Part shown: piece by piece, positions 9,934 to 18,020 of the stretch | Layout: every line of letters begins with the position of its first letter | How positions within the stretch are numbered: the stretch's first letter is position 1 | Assembly (NCBI RefSeq): GCF_006439395.2 | Contig: NZ_CP083950.1 | Span: 1,488,001 to 1,552,000, forward strand | DNA from: Mesorhizobium sp. B4-1-4 | Lineage (GTDB): Bacteria > Pseudomonadota > Alphaproteobacteria > Rhizobiales > Rhizobiaceae | Direction: 5' to 3' | Length of the DNA stretch: 64,000 nt | Notes under the pieces: model-generated | What the model was told of the DNA's origin: nothing | Database searches by the model: none | The model's input: only the letters and a program-made list of their open reading frames with translations | Position numbers and translations under genes: made by a program

Positions 9934-10251
9934 TCAGTCATAGATGATCTGGCTGCGCGATCCGTCCAACGTGATGAAGCCGATATGCCGCCGATCCTGA
10001 TAGAACTCGCACGAGGCGACCGACCGATGGGGGGCATGCGCCTTGCTGCGGATTTCAAATTCGATCGTCACCTTCAGCGGATCAACTTGCTCCGTGACGC
10101 TGATGCGCCTGTAGCTCTCGTGACTCTCACCATGCAGTTCGAAAAACCGCAGAAAGTTCTCACACCGTGCGATCGGAGTCAGCGCCGGCTCCGAGGCTGC
10201 CGGCGAAAGCATCAATGCGTAGGCGCACAACGCGGCCAGGATCGCGGTCAT
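9934..10251 (-). CDS. small exported hypothetical protein
   Basis: 105 residues with an N-terminal signal peptide (MTAILAALCAYALMLSPAASEP). The mature part has two cysteines (ARCENF and ASCEFYQDRRH) and ends GFITLDGSRSQIIYD. The start overlaps the stop of the upstream XRE gene by four bases (ATGA), implying co-translation with that regulator. No family recognised. Confidence 0.65.
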   Translation of the reverse strand: MTAILAALCAYALMLSPAASEPALTPIARCENFLRFFELHGESHESYRRISVTEQVDPLKVTIEFEIRSKAHAPHRSVASCEFYQDRRHIGFITLDGSRSQIIYD

Positions 10252-10486
10252 TTCCTCAACCTAACGCCGGCGCCGCCGTCGACCATCTGTCCGTCTTCGA
10301 GGAAGATAACGCCCGCTTCACGGAGGACGCGCTCCAGGACTTCCAGTGTGACGTTGCGGGGGTAGACATTCCGGTCTCGAAATTCTGGAGCGTCGCAACG
10401 CCGACCTTGGCCGCGTCGGCGAGGTTCTGCTGCGTCCATGATACGAGCGCGCGAGCGGCGCGGCACTGCGTCATCAATTCGATCAT
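10248..10486 (-). pseudogene. XRE-family helix-turn-helix regulator gene with one-base frameshift
   Basis: The ATG at 10486 starts MIELMTQCRAARALVSWTQQ and continues NLADAAKVGVATLQNFETG, the HTH of a compact family of about 75-80 residues that normally goes on as TLEVLERVLREAGVIFLE and ends in GVRLRK. Those later parts are present but in another frame. One extra C in the run at 10358-10362 (minus-strand ACCCCC) would join them into an intact 79-residue protein. It precedes, and overlaps by four bases, the small exported protein gene. Either a sequencing error or very recent inactivation. Confidence 0.75.
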
Positions 10487-10828
10487 CCCCTTCGATCACC
10501 CCCTAGACACCTCGTGCAAGGCGTTGGTCGCGTCGAGGGGCTTTCGAAAAACCTCTGTCGCGTTTCGCACTTCGCCAACCAGCGCGGTTTCGACGGCAGC
10601 CAGGAATGCGTCTGCGTTGCCAAGTTCATCGTGACGTTCGAAACGATGCTGGCGACGTCGGCGGCGACGGTAAAGCACACCGAGATCAGCGATGAAGAGT
10701 TTTTCGGCCCGACTGGCGGGGCGACAGTCAATTAACTCGAAGACCGGCTATTTTTTGGCCCGGCGACTTCGGCTTCCGGATCTTTTGCATTCAACGGAAC
10801 GAGATGCCGGGAAGCCGGTTAACTAGAT
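10487..10828. other. stretch without a supported gene
   Basis: About 340 bases with overlapping short frames on both strands (for example a 60-codon minus frame ending at 10496), none with recognisable features. A GC-rich segment with a T-run at 10749-10780 resembles the terminator-like sequence at 11628-11671. Confidence 0.4.
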
Positions 10829-10993
10829 ATGCCAATCAAGGTCAAAGAACCTCCGGCGAGGCCCGACCCGAAGAAGCCACCTGTCCGTCGTCCCGACGAG
10901 GAAGAATCGCCACAGCCCAAACATGTCGATCCACCGCCGCGAGATGTGCGAGAGGCACCAGTACCAAATCCCAACGGCGATAAGAAATCCTAA
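10829..10993 (+). CDS. small proline-rich charged protein
   Basis: A 54-codon frame from the ATG at 10829 to TAA. The protein is built from Pro, Lys, Arg, Asp and Glu (for example KEPPARPDPKKPPVRRPDEE), probably intrinsically disordered. Low-complexity composition with consistent codon use suggests a real gene, but there is no known family and the ribosome binding site is weak. Confidence 0.45.
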   Translation: MPIKVKEPPARPDPKKPPVRRPDEEESPQPKHVDPPPRDVREAPVPNPNGDKKS

Positions 10994-11262
10994 GCGTTCC
11001 GCAAGCGAAAAAGGGCTCGGCTGCTTCGGGGGATGCTATGTCTGTGGCGGAAAAGTCACGCAACTCGAATATCCAGCACTTCAACTGGCGCGAGCTTATT
11101 ATCCAGCTAAGCGAGGCGTACCGTTGTCCCGGGTAAAAGGGGACACTCCTCCCGAACTAGCGCCCGCTGCGGAATAAGGTGGTGGGCGTTTTCTTTACCC
11201 CGAAAGGGCCCGGCGGCCACCGGCTTGCCAGGCCTTTCTTGTGCTTTGCAGGCCGGCGAGCA
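10994..11262. other. intergenic stretch, possible micro-ORF
   Basis: A 32-codon plus-strand frame from the ATG at 11038 (MSVAEKSRNSNIQHFNW) is the only candidate and is unsupported. GC-rich short repeats near 11195-11255 may end transcription of the convergent genes. Confidence 0.3.
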
Positions 11263-11555
11263 TCACTTATGCGATTGCTGGAAGCCGGCCACGTCGTATT
11301 GAGATACGCTCTTCGGGTTCTTTGAGTTCTGCGGCTGCTCGCCGGCATAGTGTGTTCCCGCATTCCCATCGGGATTGAAGGCAGAACCCGGGGCAGAGCT
11401 GGCGTGGCCAGGGGTGGTGCTACCTGTTTCAGAGGTGCCGATCGTTTGGCTGGGCTGACCAGTCGTGCCTGTTACGGTATGGACGTTGGCAGCCAAGCCG
11501 TGCTGGCGGAGGCTATGAACAAGCCGGCGATCATTGGCGTGAGGAGATGCTTCAT
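11263..11555 (-). pseudogene. small exported Ser/Thr/Gly-rich protein gene with one-base frameshift
   Basis: From the ATG at 11555 a signal peptide reads MKHLLTPMIAGLFIASASTA and then runs into a stop after TSIP. The next frame continues exactly from the expected cleavage region as ANVHTVTGTTGQPSQTIG and on to the C-terminus QYDVAGFQQSHK. One more G in the GG at 11493-11494 (plus-strand CC) would give STAWAANVHTV and a 97-residue secreted protein. Its ribosome binding site (AAAGGAGAACACC) is strong. Function unknown. Confidence 0.65.
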
Positions 11556-11627
11556 GGTGTTCTCCTTTGCGTTTCAGGAAGGCGCTCGGGGTTAAGAGCA
11601 CCCGGCATGAAGCACGAACGCTTTTCG

Positions 11628-11671
11628 GGCCCGCTTTTATTCCGGTGGCTTCGGCTTCCGGGCCTTTTTTT
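11628..11671 (+). terminator. terminator-like hairpin
   Basis: Stem GGCCCG (11628-11633) / CGGGCC (11659-11664) followed by seven T residues. A second nested pairing of CCGG and CCGG lies inside the loop. It sits upstream of the minus-strand exported-protein gene and just before the tRNA-Glu fragment, so it may insulate the integrated element. Confidence 0.45.
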
Positions 11672-11746
11672 GTTGGATGATTCTCGGCCCATATTGGCCA
11701 AATCTTGGACAGAAGCCGGTAAAAATTCACTAAGTGCTTGATTTTG

Positions 11747-11792
11747 TGGTACGCCCAAGGGGAATCGAACCCCTGTTACCGCCGTGAAAGGG
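11747..11792 (-). other. attachment site: 3' half of tRNA-Glu (attL/attR)
   Basis: On the minus strand the sequence runs from the anticodon loop (CCCTTTCACGGCGG, anticodon TTC) through the variable loop and T arm (AGGGGTTCGATTCCCCT) to the acceptor and a CCA end at 11749-11747. The 5' half of the tRNA is missing: sequence beyond 11792 does not match a D arm or the 5' anticodon stem. This is the duplicated 3' end left by integration of an element into tRNA-Glu, 144 bases from the integrase start. The orientation puts the element on the high-coordinate side. Confidence 0.8.
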
Positions 11793-11935
11793 CTGGATTT
11801 TCTGGGCTTCACTGTTCATGGCCATTCGCAGAAATTCAGTAATTACAAGGCTTTCGTTCTTTTCCGTTCATCACTGTACGGGGGCATATATTCGACGTAT
11901 ATTCGACGTGTTTTCGAAACTCGAAAGGCGGGTAC

Positions 11936-13315
11936 ATGGCGAAGACCCTCAAGGAAGCACCGATCACCACTGCGAATGCTCGTTCCAAGCTCGGTGCTGG
12001 TGAATATCCGAGGCGCCTCGATGCTGAGGCAGCGGTCTGGTACCGCATAGGCAAGCGGGGCGGTGTCTGGTTTGCCCGATGGCGCAACTGGGGACCAGGC
12101 GCTAACTACAAGCAAGTGCAAGTAGGCCCTGCCAATGACCTCAACGACAAGCCGACGGAAGGTCTGTTCACGTTCCCGCAGGCCGAGGCGCGGGCTCGCC
12201 AAATTGTCGATCAGGCGCGCAGGGGAGCGAAGGCCGCAGCCGACGGGCCAGTGCTTACGGTGCGCCTGGCTGTCGAAGCTTATATTTCCGACCGCGATGC
12301 GCGCGAGAGCAGAAGGGCTGGTCGCACGATCCGTTCGGATGCTAGCAGGCGGCTCAGCCGGTACATCCTTGGCCAGGAGAAGCGCGGAAAACAGAAAGCA
12401 ATTCCAGCAGAACCGCTGGCGGACGTGGCGCTGCACGCGTTGAAGGAAAGCGACCTCCTAGAGTGGCGCGACCGCTTGCCGGAGACGCTGAAGGTGACGG
12501 CAAAGCAGCGCACCATCAATGACCTGAAAGCGGCCCTCAACGGCGCCTATGCCGCGCACCGTCTCCGGCTGGAACCTACCTTGCCAGCCGTCATTAAGCA
12601 CGGCCTGAAGGCCCAGCAGAGCGACGACGATGACGCCGTTCCGCTGGCGCGTGATAATCAGATCCTCAGTGATGCCCAGGTGGGCGCGCTGCTTGCCGCG
12701 GCGCGGGAGATTGATGACGAACAGGATTGGGACGGCGATTTGTTCCGACTTGTTGTGGTCCTTGCTGCCACCGGCGCGCGCTTCTCGCAGGTCGTACGCA
12801 TGAAGGTCGGTGATGTACAGCGGAGCCAGGGAAGGGTGATGGTGCCAGTGAGCCGCAAGGGCAGAGGCGGCAAGAGCGGCAACATTCCCGTTGCGATCGG
12901 CAAGGACGTGCTAGACGCGCTGCTGCCAACGGTCACGGGCAGGAAGAACGACGCTCCGTTTCTGGAGCGCTGGCGCTACAAGCAGGTTGCGGGCGGAATT
13001 CGGTGGGTTCGTGATGGGCGCGGTCCGTGGCACTCGCCGAGCGAACTGCATCGGCCGTGGCACGACATCAGGGAACGGGCGAAGATCCTCAACGTGATCC
13101 CATACGCGCTGCGCCATTCCTCGATCGTGCGTGGTATCCGCGCCAATCTGCCGATTCGGCTGGTTGCGGCCCTGCACGATACGTCGGTGCCCATGATTGA
13201 GCGGCATTACGGAAAATGGATTGTTGACGGGCTCGAGGAACTGGCGGCTCGGGCGGTGGTCCCACTGGTGCCGGTCCGGGACGGCAATGTCGTTCGGCTT
13301 GGAGTCGGATCATGA
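11936..13315 (+). CDS. tyrosine-type site-specific integrase
   Basis: A 459-residue tyrosine recombinase that would cut and rejoin the tRNA-Glu attachment site. The catalytic domain shows Arg282 in LAATGARFSQVVRMKVGD, the box II motif as PYALRHSSIV (Arg393, His394, with Tyr390 in place of the usual first His), His414 in ALHDTSVP, and nucleophile Tyr425 in IERHYGKW. The N-terminal part (about 110-220) is the core-binding, SAM-like domain. It is next to the att fragment and its stop overlaps the following gene by four bases, as in Mesorhizobium islands. The Tyr390 variant is unusual but tolerated in some phage-type integrases. Confidence 0.9.
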   Translation: MAKTLKEAPITTANARSKLGAGEYPRRLDAEAAVWYRIGKRGGVWFARWRNWGPGANYKQVQVGPANDLNDKPTEGLFTFPQAEARARQIVDQARRGAKAAADGPVLTVRLAVEAYISDRDARESRRAGRTIRSDASRRLSRYILGQEKRGKQKAIPAEPLADVALHALKESDLLEWRDRLPETLKVTAKQRTINDLKAALNGAYAAHRLRLEPTLPAVIKHGLKAQQSDDDDAVPLARDNQILSDAQVGALLAAAREIDDEQDWDGDLFRLVVVLAATGARFSQVVRMKVGDVQRSQGRVMVPVSRKGRGGKSGNIPVAIGKDVLDALLPTVTGRKNDAPFLERWRYKQVAGGIRWVRDGRGPWHSPSELHRPWHDIRERAKILNVIPYALRHSSIVRGIRANLPIRLVAALHDTSVPMIERHYGKWIVDGLEELAARAVVPLVPVRDGNVVRLGVGS

Positions 13316-13947
13316 AGTATTCCACGACCGAGCCTATCGCCTGGGACGACGTCGAAGACTTCTGGAAAAACCTGATGCAGGTTTGCGATCGCCATCGCAT
13401 TGAGCTGACCTCCGATCGGGATGTGCCCTGGAAAGATCTGGCCATAGCGCTTCTTTTGCGGCACGAGCCAAGTTTCCGTCTATTTAAGCGAGGCAAGGTT
13501 GGCCGGCCGCGGGAATGGAAGAGGGACATCGCGCTGATCCTCGATGCCGACCACGTCATTGGTGAACGGCGCTGTTCCGACAGCGGGGCCATTCACATTC
13601 TGACCACGTCGCCGCGGTTCGTCCAACGATGGAAGGGCGAGAACGAGCGGACTCTTAGAAATCGGCTGAGCGCCGCACGCAAGGATGAAAGAGTGGCCGC
13701 CATGCTACAGGGCGCGCACAAGCAGGCTCAGGATCGCGGGCTGAATCTTTGGCAGGTGATCAACCAGGACGGGGCATACCAGTTCAAGAAGCGCGGCAGG
13801 CCGCCGAAGAAGGCGAAAGCGGCGCAGAAGGCGCGGAAGGCCGCAAGCCAGCGGCCAAAGCCGATGAAAGAAATGGAAGTGCCAAAGGAGTCGATGACGA
13901 AGAAGGAACTGGAAGCGCTGCGCCAGGCTAGGACCATGGTCCAATAA
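13312..13947 (+). CDS. conserved element-borne protein of unknown function
   Basis: 211 residues, translationally coupled to the integrase (ATGA overlap). The central part (KRDIALILDADHVIGERRCSDSG) may be globular; the C-terminal 60 residues are lysine/alanine rich (KKRGRPPKKAKAAQKARKAA), including an AT-hook-like RGRPPK, which suggests nucleic-acid binding. It is followed directly by a strong terminator, so integrase and this gene form one unit. No named family recognised. Confidence 0.75.
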   Translation: MKYSTTEPIAWDDVEDFWKNLMQVCDRHRIELTSDRDVPWKDLAIALLLRHEPSFRLFKRGKVGRPREWKRDIALILDADHVIGERRCSDSGAIHILTTSPRFVQRWKGENERTLRNRLSAARKDERVAAMLQGAHKQAQDRGLNLWQVINQDGAYQFKKRGRPPKKAKAAQKARKAASQRPKPMKEMEVPKESMTKKELEALRQARTMVQ

Positions 13948-13953
13948 AACTGA

Positions 13954-13987
13954 CCATCACGGAAATTATGTTTCCGTGATGGTTTTT
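13954..13987 (+). terminator. rho-independent terminator after the integrase unit
   Basis: A perfect 12-bp stem, CCATCACGGAAA (13954-13965) and TTTCCGTGATGG (13971-13982), with a 5-base loop and a T5 tail, starting 6 bases after the stop of the preceding gene. Confidence 0.9.
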
Positions 13988-14096
13988 CGTTTGAAGGTCC
14001 GATGGTTTTTGGTGGCAGGAACGTCCGTTTCAGAATTTCACGAGGGCCAGCCGCTTATCGTGCTCCACGAACTTCAACAGATCGCGGAGCACTATT

Positions 14097-14303
14097 ATGA
14101 ACATCGGAAAACTTGCTTTCTCCATTGAGGAGGCGGCGGAAATGTCCGACATCGGCCGCACACGCATATTCGCTGCTATCGGTAGTGGACAGCTTGTCGC
14201 CCGGAAGCATGGGCGCCGCACGCTCGTCCTGCGCGCGGATCTCGAGCGCTTCCTTGCGTCGCTGCCGATCCGCGAGCCTAACGACGGGGAGCAAACAGCA
14301 TGA
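14097..14303 (+). CDS. excisionase-like helix-turn-helix protein
   Basis: 68 residues with the pattern of MerR-like/excisionase DNA-binding proteins: LAFSIEEAAEMSDIGRTRI (HTH), AIGSGQLVARKHGRRTLV (wing) and DLERFLASLP. Such proteins bend att-site DNA and set the direction of recombination, or act as small regulators. It begins a run of overlapping genes within the integrated element and its stop overlaps the next start by four bases. Confidence 0.8.
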   Translation: MNIGKLAFSIEEAAEMSDIGRTRIFAAIGSGQLVARKHGRRTLVLRADLERFLASLPIREPNDGEQTA

Positions 14304-14494
14304 TCGGCCTCGCCGCCAAGAACCTCGAAGATACGGCTGTGATCGAGCAGGCCGTACAGTGCTTGATCGATACTCCCCGCCACGAACGGCACGGCGCCGC
14401 GGTACCGTTACTGAAGCAGCGTTTCGGGCTGTCGACGGGCGAGGCTGTGTCCGCGGTTAAAGAGTTCGCTCTCCGGATGGCGCGCGCCGGATGA
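14300..14494 (+). CDS. small element-borne hypothetical protein
   Basis: 64 residues, overlapping both neighbours by four bases. LLKQRFGLSTGEAVSAVKEF looks like a helix-turn-helix-sized helical segment. This kind of small protein recurs between excisionase-like and winged-helix genes in rhizobial islands. Function unknown. Confidence 0.7.
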   Translation: MIGLAAKNLEDTAVIEQAVQCLIDTPRHERHGAAVPLLKQRFGLSTGEAVSAVKEFALRMARAG

Positions 14495-15129
14495 CCAAGC
14501 AGCCGAAGCCCTGGTTCAGGAAGGAACTGGCCGACATCTCCAAATACGATTGGCGCGATGCCGTAAACGCCGCGCCGAAATGGAAGCGCGAAACGATCCT
14601 TGGTCGAGTCGCTACCAAGATCGCCGACTTCTACAACCCCGAACTTGGGTACGCTTTTCCCTCACTTGAGCGACTTGCGGCAGAGTTGAATTTGACGCCG
14701 GAGAAGGTCAGCCCAGCGATAACGAAACTGAGAGCCGAGGGTGCCCTTGATAAGGTGCACCGACGCGATGTTCCGGGTAATGTAGCTCCGAAGAAGGGCC
14801 AACGTGGCCTGTTCCTGAAGCTCAATTTTGGCTGGGCAGCCGAAATGGCGGAGAGGGTATCAAAGCCGCAATTTGCGAAGGGCGAGGAAGCCGCTGCGCT
14901 CCGTGATGGCCGGCTTCGAAAGCAGACCCGAAAATTACCGGTCACCGATAAGAACAACTTACCGGTCACCGATAACCAAGTTCCTTACGGTCACCGTAAA
15001 GTAGATACCTTAGAGGGAAACCTTAGTGATACCGAAATCCGCTCCGACGGAACAGAACTTGGCGTCTACGCGCGCGAGGGAGAGGAACAGACCAACAGTT
15101 ATGCCAGGGCAAAGGGGAGGGCAGCATGA
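14491..15129 (+). CDS. winged-helix replication-type or regulatory protein
   Basis: 212 residues. About residues 55-95 form a winged helix: GYAFPSLERLAAELNLTPEKVSPAITKLRAEGAL, as in replication initiators and GntR-like helix-turn-helix proteins of mobile elements. A repeated short motif, LPVTDK/LPVTDN, occurs in the low-complexity middle (encoded by the direct repeat near 14936-14978). It is coupled to the upstream and downstream genes. A replication or copy-control role for the excised element is inference. Confidence 0.7.
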   Translation: MTKQPKPWFRKELADISKYDWRDAVNAAPKWKRETILGRVATKIADFYNPELGYAFPSLERLAAELNLTPEKVSPAITKLRAEGALDKVHRRDVPGNVAPKKGQRGLFLKLNFGWAAEMAERVSKPQFAKGEEAAALRDGRLRKQTRKLPVTDKNNLPVTDNQVPYGHRKVDTLEGNLSDTEIRSDGTELGVYAREGEEQTNSYARAKGRAA

Positions 15130-15425
15130 GCGCTCAGATGGAACTGCTCGACTGGAATCGCGGCTGCCATGTAATCGCTTTCCCGCTCATCCGTCGGCTC
15201 GGTCGTATCCGTGAGGTAGCCAGCAAGATGCTGACGAAGTCGACTGATCGGCACGCGGAACGCTACCGCGACCAGGTAACGACCGGCCTCTTGGGCCACA
15301 TGACACGGCTGGCCATCCCCGAGCGGGAGCAGGACGAACAGCTCGGCGCATTTTGGTCGGCGGTGCAGGCCGAAATCGCCAGGCTCACCTATGGCAACCG
15401 GCCCGGCGGGGGGCATGTCGCGTGA
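15126..15425 (+). CDS. DUF6074 family protein
   Basis: 99 residues with the family signature CHVIAFPLIRRLGRIREVAS near the N-terminus, followed by the long helix AERYRDQVTTGLLGHM and a final AFWSAVQAEIARLTYG. These small proteins are common on phage-like and integrative elements in Mesorhizobium. Start overlaps the upstream stop by four bases. Function unknown. Confidence 0.8.
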   Translation: MSAQMELLDWNRGCHVIAFPLIRRLGRIREVASKMLTKSTDRHAERYRDQVTTGLLGHMTRLAIPEREQDEQLGAFWSAVQAEIARLTYGNRPGGGHVA

Positions 15426-15558
15426 GCACAAAGCTGTATGTCTGCTCTCGCAAACGTGTACGAGGGCGCCTGGAATCAAGCGTGATGACATCGCGCAGGC
15501 CGCGCGAACCAGCAACCGCACTCTGATTGGCACTGTTCGTTCTGCTGCCGGCCCTTAA
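15415..15558 (+). CDS. possible small protein overlapping the DUF6074 gene
   Basis: A 47-codon frame starts at an ATG inside the last codons of the DUF6074 gene (11-base overlap) and encodes MSREHKAVCLLSQTC and KRDDIAQAARTSNRTLIG, the latter a plausible helix-turn-helix fragment. It continues the overlapping-gene pattern of the operon, but has no other support. Confidence 0.35.
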   Translation: MSREHKAVCLLSQTCTRAPGIKRDDIAQAARTSNRTLIGTVRSAAGP

Positions 15559-15832
15559 TATTTGCCTCAAACGCGCGCTGGCGGGCCGGTTTGCCCGAAA
15601 TAAAGAGGAATTAGGTCTGCAACCCCTTCTGCAATCCTTCTGCCGGAATGAAGGAGCTCTTCGATCTATGCCTCGGTCGGCTGGCTGCCTGAAGAAGGCA
15701 CTGCAGATCAGATATCCATAGCGTAGGCGGGAATTCCTTCTGGAACGAGCTGGGCCATCAGCCTTTTTCATGTCCGAGCGGGATAAGAGTTGTACGAATT
15801 CCCACATTATTGCGGGAAAATCGGAGTCTCCC
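15559..15832. other. intergenic stretch
   Basis: No supported gene. It leads up to the zinc-ribbon protein gene and probably holds its promoter; the frame of that gene stays open upstream to 15770 but without homology-like features. Confidence 0.4.
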
Positions 15833-16465
15833 ATGGGCGGCGCAGGATCGGGGAATCGGTGGCGAGACGGGGGCCGACAGAAGTGCGAGGACCTACTGGA
15901 TCTCCGCATTCCGGCCTTGCGCAAGTATGGGCTGCTGGAGCCGGGGCGCCGAGGGAACCTGGGGTGGACCGTCAACGGCCGGTCTGCCGGTTCGATTGGC
16001 ATCTTCGCGAACGAAGGCTATCTGGAGCTGACCTACCGCCATCAAGGTCCGTCCCAGCATTGGCGGGACGTGCACGAGATCATCGCGCTTGATTCCACGG
16101 AACAACATTTCGGCGGCGAGCGGCGTTGGTTTGTCTGCCCTGCCTGCGACCGAAGGTGCGCAGTTCTATACGGCGACGAGCATTTCCGCTGCCGACAATG
16201 TCAGCGTCTCGCTTATCGTTCCCAAAGCGAAGATCCTCGCTTTCGGTCTCTCTCCAAGGCGCGGAAGGTTAGACGACGGCTGGGCGAATCTGGCAACTTA
16301 GTGCTGCCCTTCCCAGACAAGCCACCCGGAATGCACTGGGCGACCTATGATCGACTGTACGTCTACGGAATGGCTCTGGAGCGGGCTTCGCTACGTGCCT
16401 TTGCCGCGGCAACCGACAAACTGCGCGCCGGTCCCCGTGGTAGGGGAAATCGTGTTCACCGGTGA
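15833..16465 (+). CDS. zinc-ribbon protein of unknown function
   Basis: From the ATG at 15833 (MGGAGSGNRWRDGG, a start typical of this element-borne family, with GGAG nine bases upstream) a 210-residue protein. The central part carries four cysteines in the arrangement CPACDRRC and CRQCQRLAYRSQ, a zinc ribbon. It ends with an arginine-rich tail. The earlier ATG at 15770 is possible. Zinc and nucleic-acid binding are inferred; no catalytic motif seen. Confidence 0.7.
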   Translation: MGGAGSGNRWRDGGRQKCEDLLDLRIPALRKYGLLEPGRRGNLGWTVNGRSAGSIGIFANEGYLELTYRHQGPSQHWRDVHEIIALDSTEQHFGGERRWFVCPACDRRCAVLYGDEHFRCRQCQRLAYRSQSEDPRFRSLSKARKVRRRLGESGNLVLPFPDKPPGMHWATYDRLYVYGMALERASLRAFAAATDKLRAGPRGRGNRVHR

Positions 16466-16528
16466 TAGACCGCCTAAGCTGTTCAAGACGATTGGGTTTG
16501 GCGCGCAGGCGTCGACAGCGAGCCTTCT

Positions 16529-16648
16529 CTAAGGTCGGGCCAGCCTGAGAACAGGGATCCCGAGCTTCTCGGCGAGGGAACATGTGTACCAGGTTCCGCC
16601 GCCGCCCGGGAACCCGCAGACCAGATCGGGCTTAACCTCGGGGGACTC
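16529..16648 (-). pseudogene. C-terminal fragment of a SLOG/DUF2493-like protein
   Basis: Directly downstream of, and in frame with, the toxin stop, the minus strand reads EVKPDLVCGFPGGGGTW and LAEKLGIPVLRLA before a stop at 16529-16531. The PGGxGT loop followed by a GIPV strand is the nucleotide-binding signature of SLOG-superfamily (DUF2493/YspA-like) proteins. There is no start codon, so only the 3' end survives. Confidence 0.55.
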
Positions 16649-17047
16649 TCAGACCTTCAATTGTTCAATGCGCGTGCTCTTCATCGGAAGTTCGAACATC
16701 GCTCCTCCGGCGACGATTTCGGATTGCTTTTCGATCGTGCTCCAAAGGGCAAGAAGCCGCTCCATCTGCTTGGTGACCGGGGCCTTATAGAGGCCCTTAG
16801 AAAGAAAAAAGCCGACAAGCCGCGAGCTTCGAAACGCCGCATATTCGACCTTGTTCCGGGTGATACGCCGATCGCCAGAAATAACGACCCAACGCCCCTG
16901 CGTGCTCAGGTGGCTTATCCACTCGATATCCTTCACGCCTGGGCCGAACTTTTCTCTAATATGGACGATCTCATGCTCGCCGACGAACAGCGCATTTAGG
17001 GAATGTGCGAGAGCGGGCGACAGGTTTTCGTCGACCAGAACTTTCAC
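16649..17047 (-). CDS. VapC45-like PIN-domain toxin
   Basis: 132 residues starting MKVLVDENLSPALAHSLNAL, the first acidic motif of the DUF5615/PIN-like family, with further acidic residues in GVKDIEWI and the strand WVVISGDRRITRNKVE. These are presumed metal-binding residues of an RNase. It overlaps the upstream regulator by four bases. Known VapC45-type toxins pair with a DUF433-containing antitoxin, which is the arrangement here. Inference: it cleaves RNA and is held inactive by the upstream product. Confidence 0.8.
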   Translation of the reverse strand: MKVLVDENLSPALAHSLNALFVGEHEIVHIREKFGPGVKDIEWISHLSTQGRWVVISGDRRITRNKVEYAAFRSSRLVGFFLSKGLYKAPVTKQMERLLALWSTIEKQSEIVAGGAMFELPMKSTRIEQLKV

Positions 17048-17754
17048 GCGGCGCTCAGAAGGCTCTCTTCGAACTTCACTGCGTCTCTAACGACGGCCGG
17101 CGATACGTCGAAAAGGCGCGCGACCCTATCCACGGATCCTTCGGCCTCCACAGCCTGCGCGAGCGCAACGGTCGGCACGCCGTATTTGGAAGCAATTGGC
17201 TGACCGAACGAGCGATGAGGATCGATCACGATAGATTGCTTGCCATTGAACGGTCGCCAGCGTGCTACCGCGTCATCCTCGATGTCCAGATCCTTGAACG
17301 TCCGCTCTATGACTTGGCGGAAGACGTACTGGCGTTTCTTGAGGTCGAGCAGTTTTGACTCGCCGGAACGCTCGATGCTTTCAAGGAATATCGTTCGGCC
17401 GTCAGTCTCGAAACGCCTAGTGGAGAACGGCCGATCGTCATCGACACATTCACGTGCGCATTCCAGACAGTTCCGAATCGCCAACAGGCCGACGCCGGCC
17501 TCCGTGAACGCCTTGACAAAGCGCAGCTCGATCAGATCCCGGAAACCGATCTCGAGGTGATTGTCGACGATTGGCCAGTGTGACGACCATAGTGGCGCAA
17601 TTCGATGCTCAACCTGATGGCGGCGGTAGGTATAGCCCTTCATCCACCTCGAGATGTTGAGCGCTGACGTGCCGATGAGACGTGCGGCCTCTCCGACGGT
17701 GTAGGAACCTACCCCGAAGAATTCCGCTTCTTGAATGTTCTGGCGTGCCGTCAT
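17044..17754 (-). CDS. VapB45-like antitoxin (MerR-like HTH plus DUF433)
   Basis: From the ATG at 17754 (MTARQNIQEAEFFGVGSY) a 236-residue protein. Residues about 19-40 form a MerR/excisionase-like HTH (YTVGEAARLIGTSALNISRW). The middle RDLIELRFVKAFTEAGVGL resembles MerR-family helices. The C-terminus (YGVPTVALAQAVEAEGSV and RVARLFDVSPAVVRDAVKFE) is a DUF433 domain, known to neutralise PIN-like toxins. It probably represses its own promoter and binds the toxin encoded immediately downstream. An upstream in-frame start at 17841 is less likely. Confidence 0.8.
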   Translation of the reverse strand: MTARQNIQEAEFFGVGSYTVGEAARLIGTSALNISRWMKGYTYRRHQVEHRIAPLWSSHWPIVDNHLEIGFRDLIELRFVKAFTEAGVGLLAIRNCLECARECVDDDRPFSTRRFETDGRTIFLESIERSGESKLLDLKKRQYVFRQVIERTFKDLDIEDDAVARWRPFNGKQSIVIDPHRSFGQPIASKYGVPTVALAQAVEAEGSVDRVARLFDVSPAVVRDAVKFEESLLSAA

Positions 17755-18020
17755 GACGGAAGAGTTATCCACTTTCGTGGGCCGTGCAAGGATCTGTTGA
17801 ATTTGTTGTCGCGGTACAGACCATAAGCGCCTGCCCATCACTTGCCGAGCTTGCGCAGCCGTGCGCCGTTACGCAATTGCAGAGGCCGCGGGTCTAAAAT
17901 TCTGCCCGAACGCCGCCGCAGATTGACGCTCTCCGATCTGCTGCGTTAGGGGCAAACCTCGGCCAAACGAAAGCAAGCTGGAGGCAAAGCTGAAGATCGC
18001 TAAACGCTATGCAATGACGT

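Noticed and set aside
14936..14978. Possible start of a repeat array or CRISPR
   Set aside because: Two copies of a 12-15 base TTACCGGTCACCGATAA-type repeat inside a coding gene, giving a repeated LPVTD peptide; no spacers or further copies.
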